Below the pieces are notes generated by a model, which did not search any database, was not told the origin of the DNA, and was given only the letters and a program-made list of their open reading frames with translations. Shown one piece after another: positions 35,463-43,032 of a DNA stretch of 64,000 bases. Made by a program: the position numbers and the translations under genes. The DNA is taken from NCBI RefSeq assembly GCF_018275325.1, contig NZ_JAGVQR010000004.1:1-64000 (forward strand). Reading direction: 5' to 3'. Within the stretch, counting starts at the first letter, position 1; the number at the start of each line of letters is the position of its first letter. The DNA comes from Nocardioides palaemonis (GTDB lineage: Bacteria; Actinomycetota; Actinomycetes; Propionibacteriales; Nocardioidaceae).

Positions 35463-36340
35463 CCCCGCGCGCGCCCGGCCGCCTCGACCACCTCCGCCGG
35501 ATCCGCACGCTCGACCCGGCGGTCGACCACGACGAGATCCTGCGGCTCACCGCGCGCTTCGAGTTCCCGTGGGACTACTCGCAGGGCACCGGCATCGCGT
35601 TCATGCGCGACTACGGCATCCCGTCGATCGCGCGGCTGCTCGACCGGACCCGCGAGTTCGAGGACCACGGCGTCAAGCGCTACGACGACACGATCCTGAT
35701 CGGCCAGGAGGCGACGCTCGACGGCATCGACTCGCCGCGGTCGCACGCCGCGCTGCGACGGCTCAACCGGATCCACGGCCACTACGACATCTTTGACCAC
35801 GAGAAGGCCTACGTCCTGGCCACCACCATCGTCGGTCCGGTGCGGTGGATCGAGGCGTACGGCTGGCGCCGGCTCGACCCCCACGAGCTCGCCGCGATCA
35901 CGAAGGTGACCACCCGGTTCGGCGAGCTGATGGGGCTCAAGGACCTGCCCGACACCTACGACGGCTACCTCGCGCTGCTGCTCGACTACGAGCGCCGGCA
36001 CTTCGCCCCCACCCCTGAGGCCACCCGCCTCGCCGAGGCGTCGATCCGGATCGCGAGGCAGACGTCGCCCGCACCGCTGCGCCCGCTGCTGCGGCGGGTG
36101 ACGATCGCTGTGATGGACGAGCCGCTGCGCGAGGTGCTCGGCCTGCCGCGCCAGCCGCGCTGGTTCGTGCGGGCGGTCCGCGGCGGGCTGCGGCTGCGCG
36201 GCCGGCTGCTGCGGTTCGCGCCGCCGCGCCGCACGGCGTACGTCCACCGCCCCACGACCTATCCCGGCGGCCACACCCTGGCCGACCTCGGTCCGCTGTC
36301 CATGCTCGACGACCTGAACGGAACCCCTCACCATGCCTGA
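35450..36340 (+). CDS. MpaB family oxygenase (DUF2236)
   Basis: A 296-residue protein resembling the MpaB/DUF2236 family of haem-dependent oxygenases such as latex-clearing and mycophenolic-acid enzymes. FPWDYSQGTGIAFMRDYGIP near the N-terminus, RRLNRIHGHYDIFDHEKAYVLATTIVGPVRWIEAYGWR in the centre (with the His residues that may bind haem) and RLLRFAPPRRTAYVHRP near the end are the main features. The ATG at 35450 lies within the end of the F420 oxidoreductase gene (13-nt overlap), and the stop overlaps the acyl-CoA dehydrogenase start. Confidence 0.82.
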   Translation: MGVLTPRAPGRLDHLRRIRTLDPAVDHDEILRLTARFEFPWDYSQGTGIAFMRDYGIPSIARLLDRTREFEDHGVKRYDDTILIGQEATLDGIDSPRSHAALRRLNRIHGHYDIFDHEKAYVLATTIVGPVRWIEAYGWRRLDPHELAAITKVTTRFGELMGLKDLPDTYDGYLALLLDYERRHFAPTPEATRLAEASIRIARQTSPAPLRPLLRRVTIAVMDEPLREVLGLPRQPRWFVRAVRGGLRLRGRLLRFAPPRRTAYVHRPTTYPGGHTLADLGPLSMLDDLNGTPHHA

Positions 36341-37481
36341 GCGCCCCAGCATCCTCGAGCAGGAGCACGAGGACTTCCGCGCGATCGCGCGCGCCTTCCT
36401 CGACAAGGAGGTCGCACCCCACCACGCCGCGTGGGAGGAGGCCGGCGTCGTCGACCGCGAGGTGTGGCGCAAGGCGGGCGAGCGGGGCCTGCTGTGCTTC
36501 GACGTCGACGAGGCCTACGGCGGCGCGGGCATCAAGGACTTCCGCTACAACATGGTGCTCGCCGAGGAGGCCGCCCGCGCGGGCGCCTCCGGTCCCGGCT
36601 TCGCGGTGCACACCGACATCATCGTCCCCTACATCTCGGCCCTCGGGACCGAGGAGCAGAAGCAGCGGTGGCTGCCCGGCTGCGTGTCGGGCGACATCAT
36701 CACCGCGATCGCGATGACCGAGCCCGGCGCCGGCTCCGACCTGCAGGGCATCCGCACGAGCGCCGTCGACGCGGGCGACCACTACGTCCTCAACGGCTCC
36801 AAGACCTTCATCTCCAACGGCATCCTGTCCGACCTCGTCGTCGTGGTGTGCCGCACCGACCCCGACGCCGGCCACCAGGGCATCTCGCTGCTGGTGGTCG
36901 AGCGCGGCATGGAGGGCTTCGAGCGCGGCCGCAACCTGGCGAAGATGGGCCTGCACGCCCAGGACACCGCCGAGCTGTCGTTCACCGACGTGCGGGTGCC
37001 GAAGGAGAACCTGCTCGGCGAGGAGGGCAGGGGCTTCGTCTACCTGATGGAGAACCTGCCGCAGGAACGCGTCTCCATCGGCTGCATCGCGGTCGCGGCC
37101 GTCGAGCACGTCCTCGACCTGTGCCTGGCCTACGCCAAGGAGCGTGAGGCCTTCGGGAAGCCGATCGGGAAGTTCCAGCACAACCGCTTCGTGCTCGCCG
37201 AGATGGCGACCGAGGCCCACATCGCCCGCGTCTTCATCAACGACTGCGTGCTGCGCCTCAACGCCGGCGAGGTCGACACCGCGCTGGCCTCGATGGCGAA
37301 GTGGTGGACCACCGAGCTGCAGAAGCGCGTCGTCGACGCGGGGGTCCAGCTGCACGGCGGCTACGGCTACATGGACGAGTACCCGATCTCCAAGGCCTAC
37401 ACCGACTCCCGGATCCAGACCATCTACGGCGGCACCACCGAGATCCAGAAGGAGATCATCGGGCGGATGCTGGGGCTGTGA
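36333..37481 (+). CDS. Acyl-CoA dehydrogenase
   Basis: A 382-residue FAD enzyme for alpha,beta-dehydrogenation of acyl-CoA. AMTEPGAGSDLQGIRT is the FAD-binding signature. The C-terminal YGGTTEIQKEIIGRML has Gly where medium-chain enzymes carry their catalytic Glu, while Glu245 in ENLPQERVSIG matches the base of long-chain acyl-CoA dehydrogenases. It is therefore of the long-chain type. The start overlaps the MpaB stop by 8 nt, completing a three-gene operon. It converges tightly (7 nt) with the DUF1801-like gene. Confidence 0.95.
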   Translation: MPERPSILEQEHEDFRAIARAFLDKEVAPHHAAWEEAGVVDREVWRKAGERGLLCFDVDEAYGGAGIKDFRYNMVLAEEAARAGASGPGFAVHTDIIVPYISALGTEEQKQRWLPGCVSGDIITAIAMTEPGAGSDLQGIRTSAVDAGDHYVLNGSKTFISNGILSDLVVVVCRTDPDAGHQGISLLVVERGMEGFERGRNLAKMGLHAQDTAELSFTDVRVPKENLLGEEGRGFVYLMENLPQERVSIGCIAVAAVEHVLDLCLAYAKEREAFGKPIGKFQHNRFVLAEMATEAHIARVFINDCVLRLNAGEVDTALASMAKWWTTELQKRVVDAGVQLHGGYGYMDEYPISKAYTDSRIQTIYGGTTEIQKEIIGRMLGL

Positions 37482-37488
37482 GGTTGGC

Positions 37489-37833
37489 TCAGGCGTGCTC
37501 GGCGCGGTAGCGCTCGAGCAGCCGGTCGAGCAGCGCCTCCAGCTCGGCGGCGAGGTCGTCCTCGAGCGAGCGGAACGACCAGGTCGCCCGGCCGGTGCGG
37601 CAGGCCTGCAGGGTGGGTGAGGCGGCCGCGACGTCGTCGGGGTACCGGTCGGCGATGATCAGGTAGAGCCCGACGTGCCGGCTCGCGCGCTTCACCGCGG
37701 CGAAGTAGTCGTGCCCGGTCGCACCCGGCCACACCAGCGCGGGCACGCCGTAGATGGCGCCGTCCACCAGCTCGGGCCGGTGCCGGTCGAGCGCCTGCCA
37801 GAGCCTGGCCTCCACCGCCTCGAGGTCCGCCAT
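37489..37833 (-). CDS. DUF1801-like small protein
   Basis: A 114-residue protein with a DUF1801/YdhG-like fold by sequence impression: GAIYGVPALVWPGATGHDYFAAVKRASRHVGLYLI is the core and a charged helix closes the C-terminus. The function is unknown. The ATG at 37833 has TAGGCT 6 nt upstream. The gene stands alone, convergent with the acyl-CoA dehydrogenase and divergent from the amphi-Trp gene. Confidence 0.7.
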   Translation of the reverse strand: MADLEAVEARLWQALDRHRPELVDGAIYGVPALVWPGATGHDYFAAVKRASRHVGLYLIIADRYPDDVAAASPTLQACRTGRATWSFRSLEDDLAAELEALLDRLLERYRAEHA

Positions 37834-37839
37834 GGCCCG

Positions 37840-37845
37840 AGCCTA
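37840..37845 (-). promoter_or_regulatory. -10 of leaderless promoter, DUF1801-like gene
   Basis: TAGGCT ends 6 nt before the ATG at 37833. Confidence 0.55.
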
Positions 37846-37896
37846 GACCCCCCGCGCCGCATGGGACGTGGAGGTTTCGGTTGCCCACCCTCTGGC

Positions 37897-37902
37897 TAGG
37901 TT
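37897..37902 (+). promoter_or_regulatory. -10 of leaderless promoter, amphi-Trp gene
   Basis: TAGGTT ends 7 nt before the ATG at 37910. Confidence 0.55.
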
Positions 37903-37909
37903 CGGCCCC

Positions 37910-38125
37910 ATGGACCTCTTCGAGATGGACGAGACCCGCACGATGACGCGCGAGGAGGCCGCGGCCCGGCTGCGTGCCCTCGCCGACTCGCTGGCCAAGC
38001 ACAACTCCGTGGAGTTCGCGCGCGACGGCGGACGGATCACCGTCGCCGTCCCCGACGAGGTGCGCCTCAAGGTCGAGGTCGAGCTCGGCGAGGACAACGA
38101 GGTGGAGATCGAGCTCACCTGGTAG
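37910..38125 (+). CDS. Amphi-Trp domain protein
   Basis: A 71-residue protein that matches the amphi-Trp family: a helix with MTREEAAARLRALADSLAKHNSVEF followed by strands and a terminal EIELTW, with the conserved Trp as last residue. The family's role is unknown. The ATG at 37910 is fixed by the leaderless -10 spacing; an earlier in-frame start would include a sequence with no homology. Confidence 0.85.
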   Translation: MDLFEMDETRTMTREEAAARLRALADSLAKHNSVEFARDGGRITVAVPDEVRLKVEVELGEDNEVEIELTW

Positions 38126-38159
38126 TCCGATCCGGACGCGCCTCGACCGGAACGAGTCC

Positions 38160-38165
38160 TACGGT
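38160..38165 (+). promoter_or_regulatory. -10 of leaderless promoter, pentapeptide-DinB gene
   Basis: TACGGT ends 6 nt before the ATG at 38172. Confidence 0.55.
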
Positions 38166-38171
38166 CGGCCC

Positions 38172-38960
38172 ATGACCGACTTCACCGAGCAGGACCTCAC
38201 CGGCTCCACCTTCCGGCGCGTCGACCTGTCGTCGACGACCTTCGAGCAGGCCCGCCTGAGCGGAGCTGTGCTGCACGACGTCGACCTCAGCGGCGTGCGG
38301 GTGCGCGCGGCGTACCTCGACGGCGTGCGGATGACCGGCGTCGAGGTGCCCGACCTCGAGATCCACGGAGAGATCGGTCGCCTGGTCGTCAACGGGGTCG
38401 ACGTCGCCGACCTCGTGGAAGCCGAGCTCGACCGCCGGATGCCCGAGCGGGCGCTGATGCGCCCCACCACCGCCGACGGGTTCCGCGAGGCGTTCGACGT
38501 GGTCGACCGGCTCTGGGCCGGGACGCTCGACCGCGCCCGCGCGCTGCCGCCCGAGCGGCTGCACGAGCGCGTCGACGGCGAGTGGTCGTTCGTGGAGACC
38601 CTGCGCCACCTCGGCTTCGCGCACGCGTGCTGGGTGGGCGGCGTCGTCCTGGCCGACCCCTCCCCGTGGCACCCGCTCGACCTGCCGTGGGACGAGGCGC
38701 CCGCGGTCGACGGCGTGCCGTGGGACCGAGACGTACGCCCCTCGCTCGACGAGGTGCTCGCGGTGCGCGTCGAGCGGCGCGCCCTCGTGGCATCGGCGCT
38801 CGCCGACCTCGACGACGCCGGACTGGCGCGGCCCGTCTCGTCGGCGACGCCCTTCATGACCGGGGCCGAGGGCCTCGACGTCGCCCAGTGCCTGCGCGTG
38901 GTGCTCAACGAGGAGTGGGAGCACCGGCTCTACGCCGAGCGCGACCTCGCGCAGCTCTGA
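38172..38960 (+). CDS. Pentapeptide-repeat/DinB-like fusion protein
   Basis: A 262-residue protein. Residues 1-65 contain pentapeptide-type repeats (FTEQDLTGSTFRRVDLSSTT, then AxLSGAVL and DVDLSGVRV). Residues 100-255 resemble a DinB/YfiT four-helix bundle with putative metal His in WSFVETLRHLGFAHACW and EEWEHRLYAERDL. This fold is used for thiol-dependent (mycothiol or bacillithiol) transfer, but the pentapeptide cap is of unknown role. The start is leaderless. Single gene. Confidence 0.78.
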   Translation: MTDFTEQDLTGSTFRRVDLSSTTFEQARLSGAVLHDVDLSGVRVRAAYLDGVRMTGVEVPDLEIHGEIGRLVVNGVDVADLVEAELDRRMPERALMRPTTADGFREAFDVVDRLWAGTLDRARALPPERLHERVDGEWSFVETLRHLGFAHACWVGGVVLADPSPWHPLDLPWDEAPAVDGVPWDRDVRPSLDEVLAVRVERRALVASALADLDDAGLARPVSSATPFMTGAEGLDVAQCLRVVLNEEWEHRLYAERDLAQL

Positions 38961-38968
38961 GCACCCGT

Positions 38969-38974
38969 CACACT
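38969..38974 (+). promoter_or_regulatory. Possible -10 of leaderless promoter
   Basis: CACACT ends 7 nt before the ATG at 38982. The same hexamer appears before the gene at 39294. Confidence 0.4.
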
Positions 38975-38981
38975 CGAGGGC

Positions 38982-39242
38982 ATGACTGTCTACCTCGCCT
39001 GGACCGCCGCTGCGCCCGAGTCCCTCGACGGTCCCTGGACGGAGGTGCGCGAGGTCGCGCCCGGCCTGCTGCTGCTCGAGAGCACCGAGCCGCTGTCGCC
39101 GGTCTACCACGCGCTCAAGTGGTCACTTCCCGACGATGCTGCCCTCATCGTGGCACCGGTCGACCACACCCCGAAGTCTCGCGGCATGGCGCCAGGCACG
39201 ACGACCTGGCTGCGCGACCGGACCAGCCCGCAGCATCGCTGA
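38982..39242 (+). CDS. Small hypothetical protein
   Basis: An 86-residue soluble protein with alternating strands at the N-terminus (VYLAWTAAAP, EVAPGLLLLES) and a polar C-terminus. No family is recognised. It starts 21 nt after the pentapeptide-DinB gene, but a CACACT hexamer at leaderless spacing suggests its own promoter. Strong GC3 bias supports that it is coding. Confidence 0.65.
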   Translation: MTVYLAWTAAAPESLDGPWTEVREVAPGLLLLESTEPLSPVYHALKWSLPDDAALIVAPVDHTPKSRGMAPGTTTWLRDRTSPQHR

Positions 39243-39281
39243 GCACGCCTGGGGTCCTTCCGTCACCCGCCGCGGCGGGCG

Positions 39282-39287
39282 CACACT
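39282..39287 (+). promoter_or_regulatory. Possible -10 of leaderless promoter, NTF2-like gene
   Basis: CACACT ends 6 nt before the ATG at 39294. Confidence 0.4.
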
Positions 39288-39293
39288 GACCCC

Positions 39294-39659
39294 ATGGCCG
39301 ACACCCTGGGATCCCGATTCGCCCACGCGCTCGCCGTCAAGGACCGCGACGCGCTGCGCGCGCTGCTCGCCGACGACGTCGACTTCAAGGGCCTGACCCC
39401 CGGGCGCCTCTGGGAGGCGACCGGTCCCGACGAGGTGCTCGAGGTGGTGCTCGGGTCGTGGTTCGAGGACTCCGACAGCATCGAGCGGGTCGTCGAGGTC
39501 TCCGACGGCGACACCGTGGCCGACACCGCCCACGTGTCCTATCGCTTCGACCTGCGCAACCCCGACGGCGACTTCGTCGCCGAGCAGCAGGCCTACTACC
39601 GGGGCGGCGACGCCATCGAGCACCTGCGCGTCATGTGCTCGGGCTTCCGCCCGCGCTGA
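39294..39659 (+). CDS. NTF2-like (SnoaL-type) protein
   Basis: A 121-residue cone-shaped domain of the nuclear transport factor 2 superfamily: an N-terminal helix (RFAHALAVKDRDALRALLADDVDF) and four long strands including VADTAHVSYRFDLRNPDGDFVAEQQAYYR. Members act as small-molecule isomerases, binding proteins or domains of unknown function. The last 29 nt overlap the end of the convergent FAD oxidoreductase gene. Confidence 0.78.
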   Translation: MADTLGSRFAHALAVKDRDALRALLADDVDFKGLTPGRLWEATGPDEVLEVVLGSWFEDSDSIERVVEVSDGDTVADTAHVSYRFDLRNPDGDFVAEQQAYYRGGDAIEHLRVMCSGFRPR

Positions 39660-40587
39660 GCCGCTCGGCCAGCACGCGCCCCAGGTACGTGCCCGACAGC
39701 CAGGCCGTCTCCACCTTCGGCGTGGCGCCCCAGCCGTCGCCGCACACGCCGACGAGCCGGTCGCCCTCGACCAGTGCGTACGGCTCGTCACGCTCGCCCG
39801 TCGGGCGCGCGAAGGTCCAGCGGTGGACGTGGACGTCCTCGGGCTCGGGGACGTCGAGCACCCGGCGCAGCGCGGCCACCATCGCGGGCGCGGCAGGGGG
39901 CGGGTCGTCGAGGTGCCCGGACGCGAAGCCGGGCGTGGAGTGGGCCACCAGCACCGGGGCGTCGTCGCCGCGCCGGCGCCCGTCGTCGGCGACCCACGCG
40001 AGCGTGTCGTCGCCGTTGACGAACGCGCCGTCGAAGCGGCTGGTCGGGCTCACGCCGTCCCACGTGCGCGACGGCCAGCGGGCGGCGAGCGCGAGCACCG
40101 GCTCCCACTCACGGGTCAGCGCAGCCGCCACCGGGTGGTCGCCGACCAGCCGCCGGGCCTGCGGGTCGGGCATCGCGAGCACGACGACCTCGCCGAGCCC
40201 GTCGAGGTCCGTGAGGTCCGCACGCTCGACGTCCAGGCTGGTCGCGAGGTCCTCGACGAGGGTCCGCAGGCCGTGGGTCGCGCCCCAGCGGACCGGGCCG
40301 GTCTTCACCTCCGGCTCGCCGTCGCCGAGCGCGCAGAAGGTGTCGGTCCACTCCCGCGCGAGGCCGCGTGCCGCCCAGTCGTCGACCACCGCGGCGAAGG
40401 CGGCGTCGGACACCGTGAGGTAGGAGGCGCCGAGGTCGGTCCGGCGGTCCCACAGCGTCCGCGAGGCCATCCGTCCGCCCGGGACGCGGCCCCGGTCGAC
40501 CACCCGGACGTCGAGGCCCGCGTCCTGCAAGGCGCGGGCGCAGGCGACCCCCGCCAGCCCGGCACCGACCACCGTGACGTTGCTCAT
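39631..40587 (-). CDS. FAD-dependent amine oxidase-like protein (renalase-type)
   Basis: A 318-residue flavoprotein with an N-terminal dinucleotide fold (VTVVGAGLAGVACARALQ) and GRMASRTLWDRRTDLGASYLT, a combination typical of renalase-like NAD(P)/FAD oxidoreductases. The C-terminus contains VGVCGDGWG, the second FAD-contact region. The substrate is unknown. The ATG at 40587 overlaps the stop of the upstream FAD enzyme gene (ATGA), so both are produced together. The 3' end overlaps the convergent NTF2-like gene by 29 nt. Confidence 0.85.
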   Translation of the reverse strand: MSNVTVVGAGLAGVACARALQDAGLDVRVVDRGRVPGGRMASRTLWDRRTDLGASYLTVSDAAFAAVVDDWAARGLAREWTDTFCALGDGEPEVKTGPVRWGATHGLRTLVEDLATSLDVERADLTDLDGLGEVVVLAMPDPQARRLVGDHPVAAALTREWEPVLALAARWPSRTWDGVSPTSRFDGAFVNGDDTLAWVADDGRRRGDDAPVLVAHSTPGFASGHLDDPPPAAPAMVAALRRVLDVPEPEDVHVHRWTFARPTGERDEPYALVEGDRLVGVCGDGWGATPKVETAWLSGTYLGRVLAERLSAGGSPST

Positions 40588-41825
40588 CGTGCCCCCAGGA
40601 CGGCGTCGGCCGCGCGCTGGCCGCTGACCAGCGCACCCTGGATCGAGCCGGTGTCGCGGTGGTCGCCGCACACCACCACGCCGTCGACGACGACCGGTCG
40701 GGCATCGCGGTAGGGCACTGGCTGGACCGGCAGCGCGTCCGGCACCTCGTGCCGGGCCACGACCTCCCAGCGCGACGGGTCCACCCCCAGCAGGTCGCCG
40801 GCGTGGCGACGCATCTCGGCCTCCTCCGGGTTGCGGCCTGCGCCGAGGAGCGCGGACCCCTGCACGAGATGCCGGCCCGGTGGTGCGTACGACGGGGCGG
40901 CCCGCGAGACGATCGCGGCGTTGACGAGCGGCCCGGTCGCGGTGCGTCGGGCGTCGACGTGGAGCAGGTCCGTGTCCGGGGCGCCAGGCGCCGCCCACCA
41001 CGTGGTGACGACGCCCTTCGTGGCGACCTCCGGGACGCCCACCAGTGCGGTCGCCTGCGCGGCACCCGCGGCTACGACCACCTGCCGGGCCGACCACGTG
41101 CCGTCGTCGGTCTCGACCGAGGTGGCGGTGACGCGACGGACCGGCTGCCCGAGGCGTACCCGCTCCCCCAGGCTCGCCGCCAGCTGCTCCGGCAGCGCCT
41201 GCATGCCGCCGGCCGGGAGCGCCGGCACGCCCCGTACGAACATCCACGTCAGCAGCAGCGCGAACCGGTCGGCCGTGCTGCCGTCGTCCTCGAGCAGCAC
41301 GCCGGCGAAGAAGCGGTCGACCACACGGCGCAGCAGCCCGTCGACGCCGGCTCGGTCGAGCGCGGTGCGCCGGTCGACGTCCGCGCGCCCCGCCACCACC
41401 TCGGACAGCGGGCCGCGCCGCGGACGCAGCAGCGGAGCGGCCCAGCGGGCGAGCGCCGCGACCTCGGCGGAGCGCCCGGCGACGGTGCGCACGGTCCGCG
41501 GCAGCAGTCGCGGCTCGCGCGCCGGATGACCCAGCACGGTCAGCCCGGCCTCGGTCCGGACGGCGACACCGGCCCCGAACGGCTGCAGCCCCAGCGCGTC
41601 CACGTCGACCCAGCGGCGCACGGCCGGGTAGGCGGGGTTGAGCAGCTGGAAGCCGCGGTCGACGAGGAACCCGTCGACCCGCTCGGTGCGGATCCGCCCG
41701 CCGACCGCGTCGCCCGCCTCCAGCACGACCACGTCGCGGCCGGCGGCGACGAGCGCCTGCGCGCACCGCAGTCCGGCCAACCCGGCACCCACGACCACCA
41801 CGTCGGCGTCCCTGTCGACTCGCAT
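40584..41825 (-). CDS. FAD-dependent oxidoreductase (amine oxidase/protoporphyrinogen oxidase-like)
   Basis: A 413-residue flavoprotein: VVVVGAGLAGLRCAQALVAAG and VLEAGDAVGGRIRTERVDG form the FAD-binding site, and VCGDHRDTGSIQGALVSGQRAA closes it near the C-terminus. It resembles phytoene desaturase- or amine oxidase-like enzymes, but specificity is unknown. It is the first gene of a two-gene operon with the renalase-like protein. The ATG at 41825 has TAGATT 6 nt upstream. Confidence 0.87.
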   Translation of the reverse strand: MRVDRDADVVVVGAGLAGLRCAQALVAAGRDVVVLEAGDAVGGRIRTERVDGFLVDRGFQLLNPAYPAVRRWVDVDALGLQPFGAGVAVRTEAGLTVLGHPAREPRLLPRTVRTVAGRSAEVAALARWAAPLLRPRRGPLSEVVAGRADVDRRTALDRAGVDGLLRRVVDRFFAGVLLEDDGSTADRFALLLTWMFVRGVPALPAGGMQALPEQLAASLGERVRLGQPVRRVTATSVETDDGTWSARQVVVAAGAAQATALVGVPEVATKGVVTTWWAAPGAPDTDLLHVDARRTATGPLVNAAIVSRAAPSYAPPGRHLVQGSALLGAGRNPEEAEMRRHAGDLLGVDPSRWEVVARHEVPDALPVQPVPYRDARPVVVDGVVVCGDHRDTGSIQGALVSGQRAADAVLGAR

Positions 41826-41831
41826 GCCGCG

Positions 41832-41837
41832 AATCTA
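41832..41837 (-). promoter_or_regulatory. -10 of leaderless promoter, FAD oxidoreductase pair
   Basis: TAGATT ends 6 nt before the ATG at 41825. Confidence 0.55.
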
Positions 41838-41870
41838 GGGCAGCACGCCAACGCAGCGCGCGCACCATGA

Positions 41871-41935
41871 AGGCAGTTCACGCCCGTCCGGGTGGGTGCC
41901 ACGCTCAGCGCTCGTCGTCGACCGGCGAACTGCCT
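41871..41935. repeat. AGGCAGTTC hairpin repeat, left copy
   Basis: A 65-bp element starting AGGCAGTTCACGCC and ending GAACTGCCT (41927-41935), which pair as 9-bp arms. The centre contains ACGCTCAGCG. A second copy with the same arms and centre lies at 42512-42577. Confidence 0.8.
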
Positions 41936-41959
41936 GCATGTGCGGTCGTCGAGGTCGGG

Positions 41960-41965
41960 TTCACT
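41960..41965 (+). promoter_or_regulatory. Possible -10 of leaderless promoter, phosphoesterase
   Basis: TTCACT ends 6 nt before the GTG at 41972. Confidence 0.4.
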
Positions 41966-41971
41966 GGTCCC

Positions 41972-42496
41972 GTGCCGACCCGACTGCTGCTGCTCGCCGA
42001 CACCCACCTGCCGAAGCGAGCCAAGGACCTCCCCGCACAGGTGTGGGAAGCGGTCGACGAGGCCGACGTCGTGCTCCACGCCGGCGACTGGGTCGACGTC
42101 GCCCTGCTCGACGAGCTCGAGGAGCGCGCGGCCCGGCTGGTGGCGTGCTGGGGCAACAACGACCACGGGGCCCTGCGCGAGCGGCTGCCGGAGGTCGCCC
42201 GGACCGAGGTCGAGGGCATCCGGATCGGCGTGGTCCACGAGACCGGTCAGACGAAGGGCCGTGAGGAACGGATGGCCGCGACGTACGCCGACCTCGACGT
42301 GCTGGTGTTCGGGCACAGCCACATCCCGTGGGACACCACCGCCGCCGGCGGACTCCGTCTGCTCAACCCGGGATCGCCGACCGACCGGCGCCGACAGCCG
42401 CACTGCACCTACATGACCGCGGTCGCCGACTCCGGAGCGCTGGACGTCACCCTGCACCGGCTCCCGCCACGGGTGCCCGCGACCGGACGCCGCTGA
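41972..42496 (+). CDS. YfcE/VPS29-type metallophosphoesterase
   Basis: A 174-residue calcineurin-like phosphodiesterase. Metal-binding motifs in order are LLADTHLP (DxH), HAGDWVD (GD), WGNNDHG (GN), and VFGHSHIP (GHxH), followed by LLNPGSPTDRR, the usual end of YfcE-like proteins. It probably hydrolyses phosphodiesters in the cytoplasm. The GTG at 41972 begins the conserved strand. The gene is bracketed by two direct copies of the AGGCAGTTC hairpin element, so it may be a small acquired cassette. Confidence 0.88.
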   Translation: MPTRLLLLADTHLPKRAKDLPAQVWEAVDEADVVLHAGDWVDVALLDELEERAARLVACWGNNDHGALRERLPEVARTEVEGIRIGVVHETGQTKGREERMAATYADLDVLVFGHSHIPWDTTAAGGLRLLNPGSPTDRRRQPHCTYMTAVADSGALDVTLHRLPPRVPATGRR

Positions 42497-42511
42497 GCCC
42501 CCCACCCGAGA

Positions 42512-42577
42512 AGGCAGTTCACGCCAGACGGCCCTCGACTCACGCTCAAGCGACGCGGCACGATCGACGAACTGCCT
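42512..42577. repeat. AGGCAGTTC hairpin repeat, right copy
   Basis: A 66-bp element with AGGCAGTTCACGCC at the start and GAACTGCCT at the end (42569-42577), same orientation as the copy at 41871-41935. The centre keeps ACGCTCA; the rest has diverged. Confidence 0.8.
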
Positions 42578-42600
42578 GCTGTGGTGTCGGCGAGAGCCGC

Positions 42601-42906
42601 TCAGCCGACGCCGTCGCGGCGCTCCTGCAGCCGCTGCTGGGCGTCGGCGAGGAAGGCCAGGCACGGTGCGTCCTCACCCGGGTGCTTCTCCACGAGGTGG
42701 AAGGTCCAGCGGTCCATCGCGGCCATGAAGCCGTTGTCGGCGCCGGCGCGATGGGTCGACCACGGCTTGTCGTTGCGGGCCACGCAGGAGGTGCAGCCGA
42801 TCCGGTAGAGGAACTGCTGGTCACCGTCGAGGTCGATCCTCACGCGGGCGAGCGGACCTGCCTGGGCGGCCGCCCTGCGCTCACGGGCGGAGCGGGTCGC
42901 CACCAT
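42601..42906 (-). CDS. Small hypothetical protein with a CxxC motif
   Basis: A 101-residue soluble protein. A basic N-terminus (ATRSARERRAAAQ) is followed by a domain with RIGCTSCVARN, which may bind metal, then a Trp/His-rich helix (DRWTFHLVEKHPGE). I know no family. GAGGAG lies 7 nt before the ATG at 42906, so unlike many neighbours it has a leader with an SD. Divergent from fadD. Confidence 0.7.
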   Translation of the reverse strand: MVATRSARERRAAAQAGPLARVRIDLDGDQQFLYRIGCTSCVARNDKPWSTHRAGADNGFMAAMDRWTFHLVEKHPGEDAPCLAFLADAQQRLQERRDGVG

Positions 42907-43032
42907 GTCGTCTCCTCGGGTCCGTGTCGTGCGTGCCCAGTCTCCCGCACGCGCCGGGCGGGCTCTGGAATCTCGCCCACCGTCCGGCCATGATGTGACC
43001 CCCGCCACATCCGTCGCCCCGAGGAGACACCC

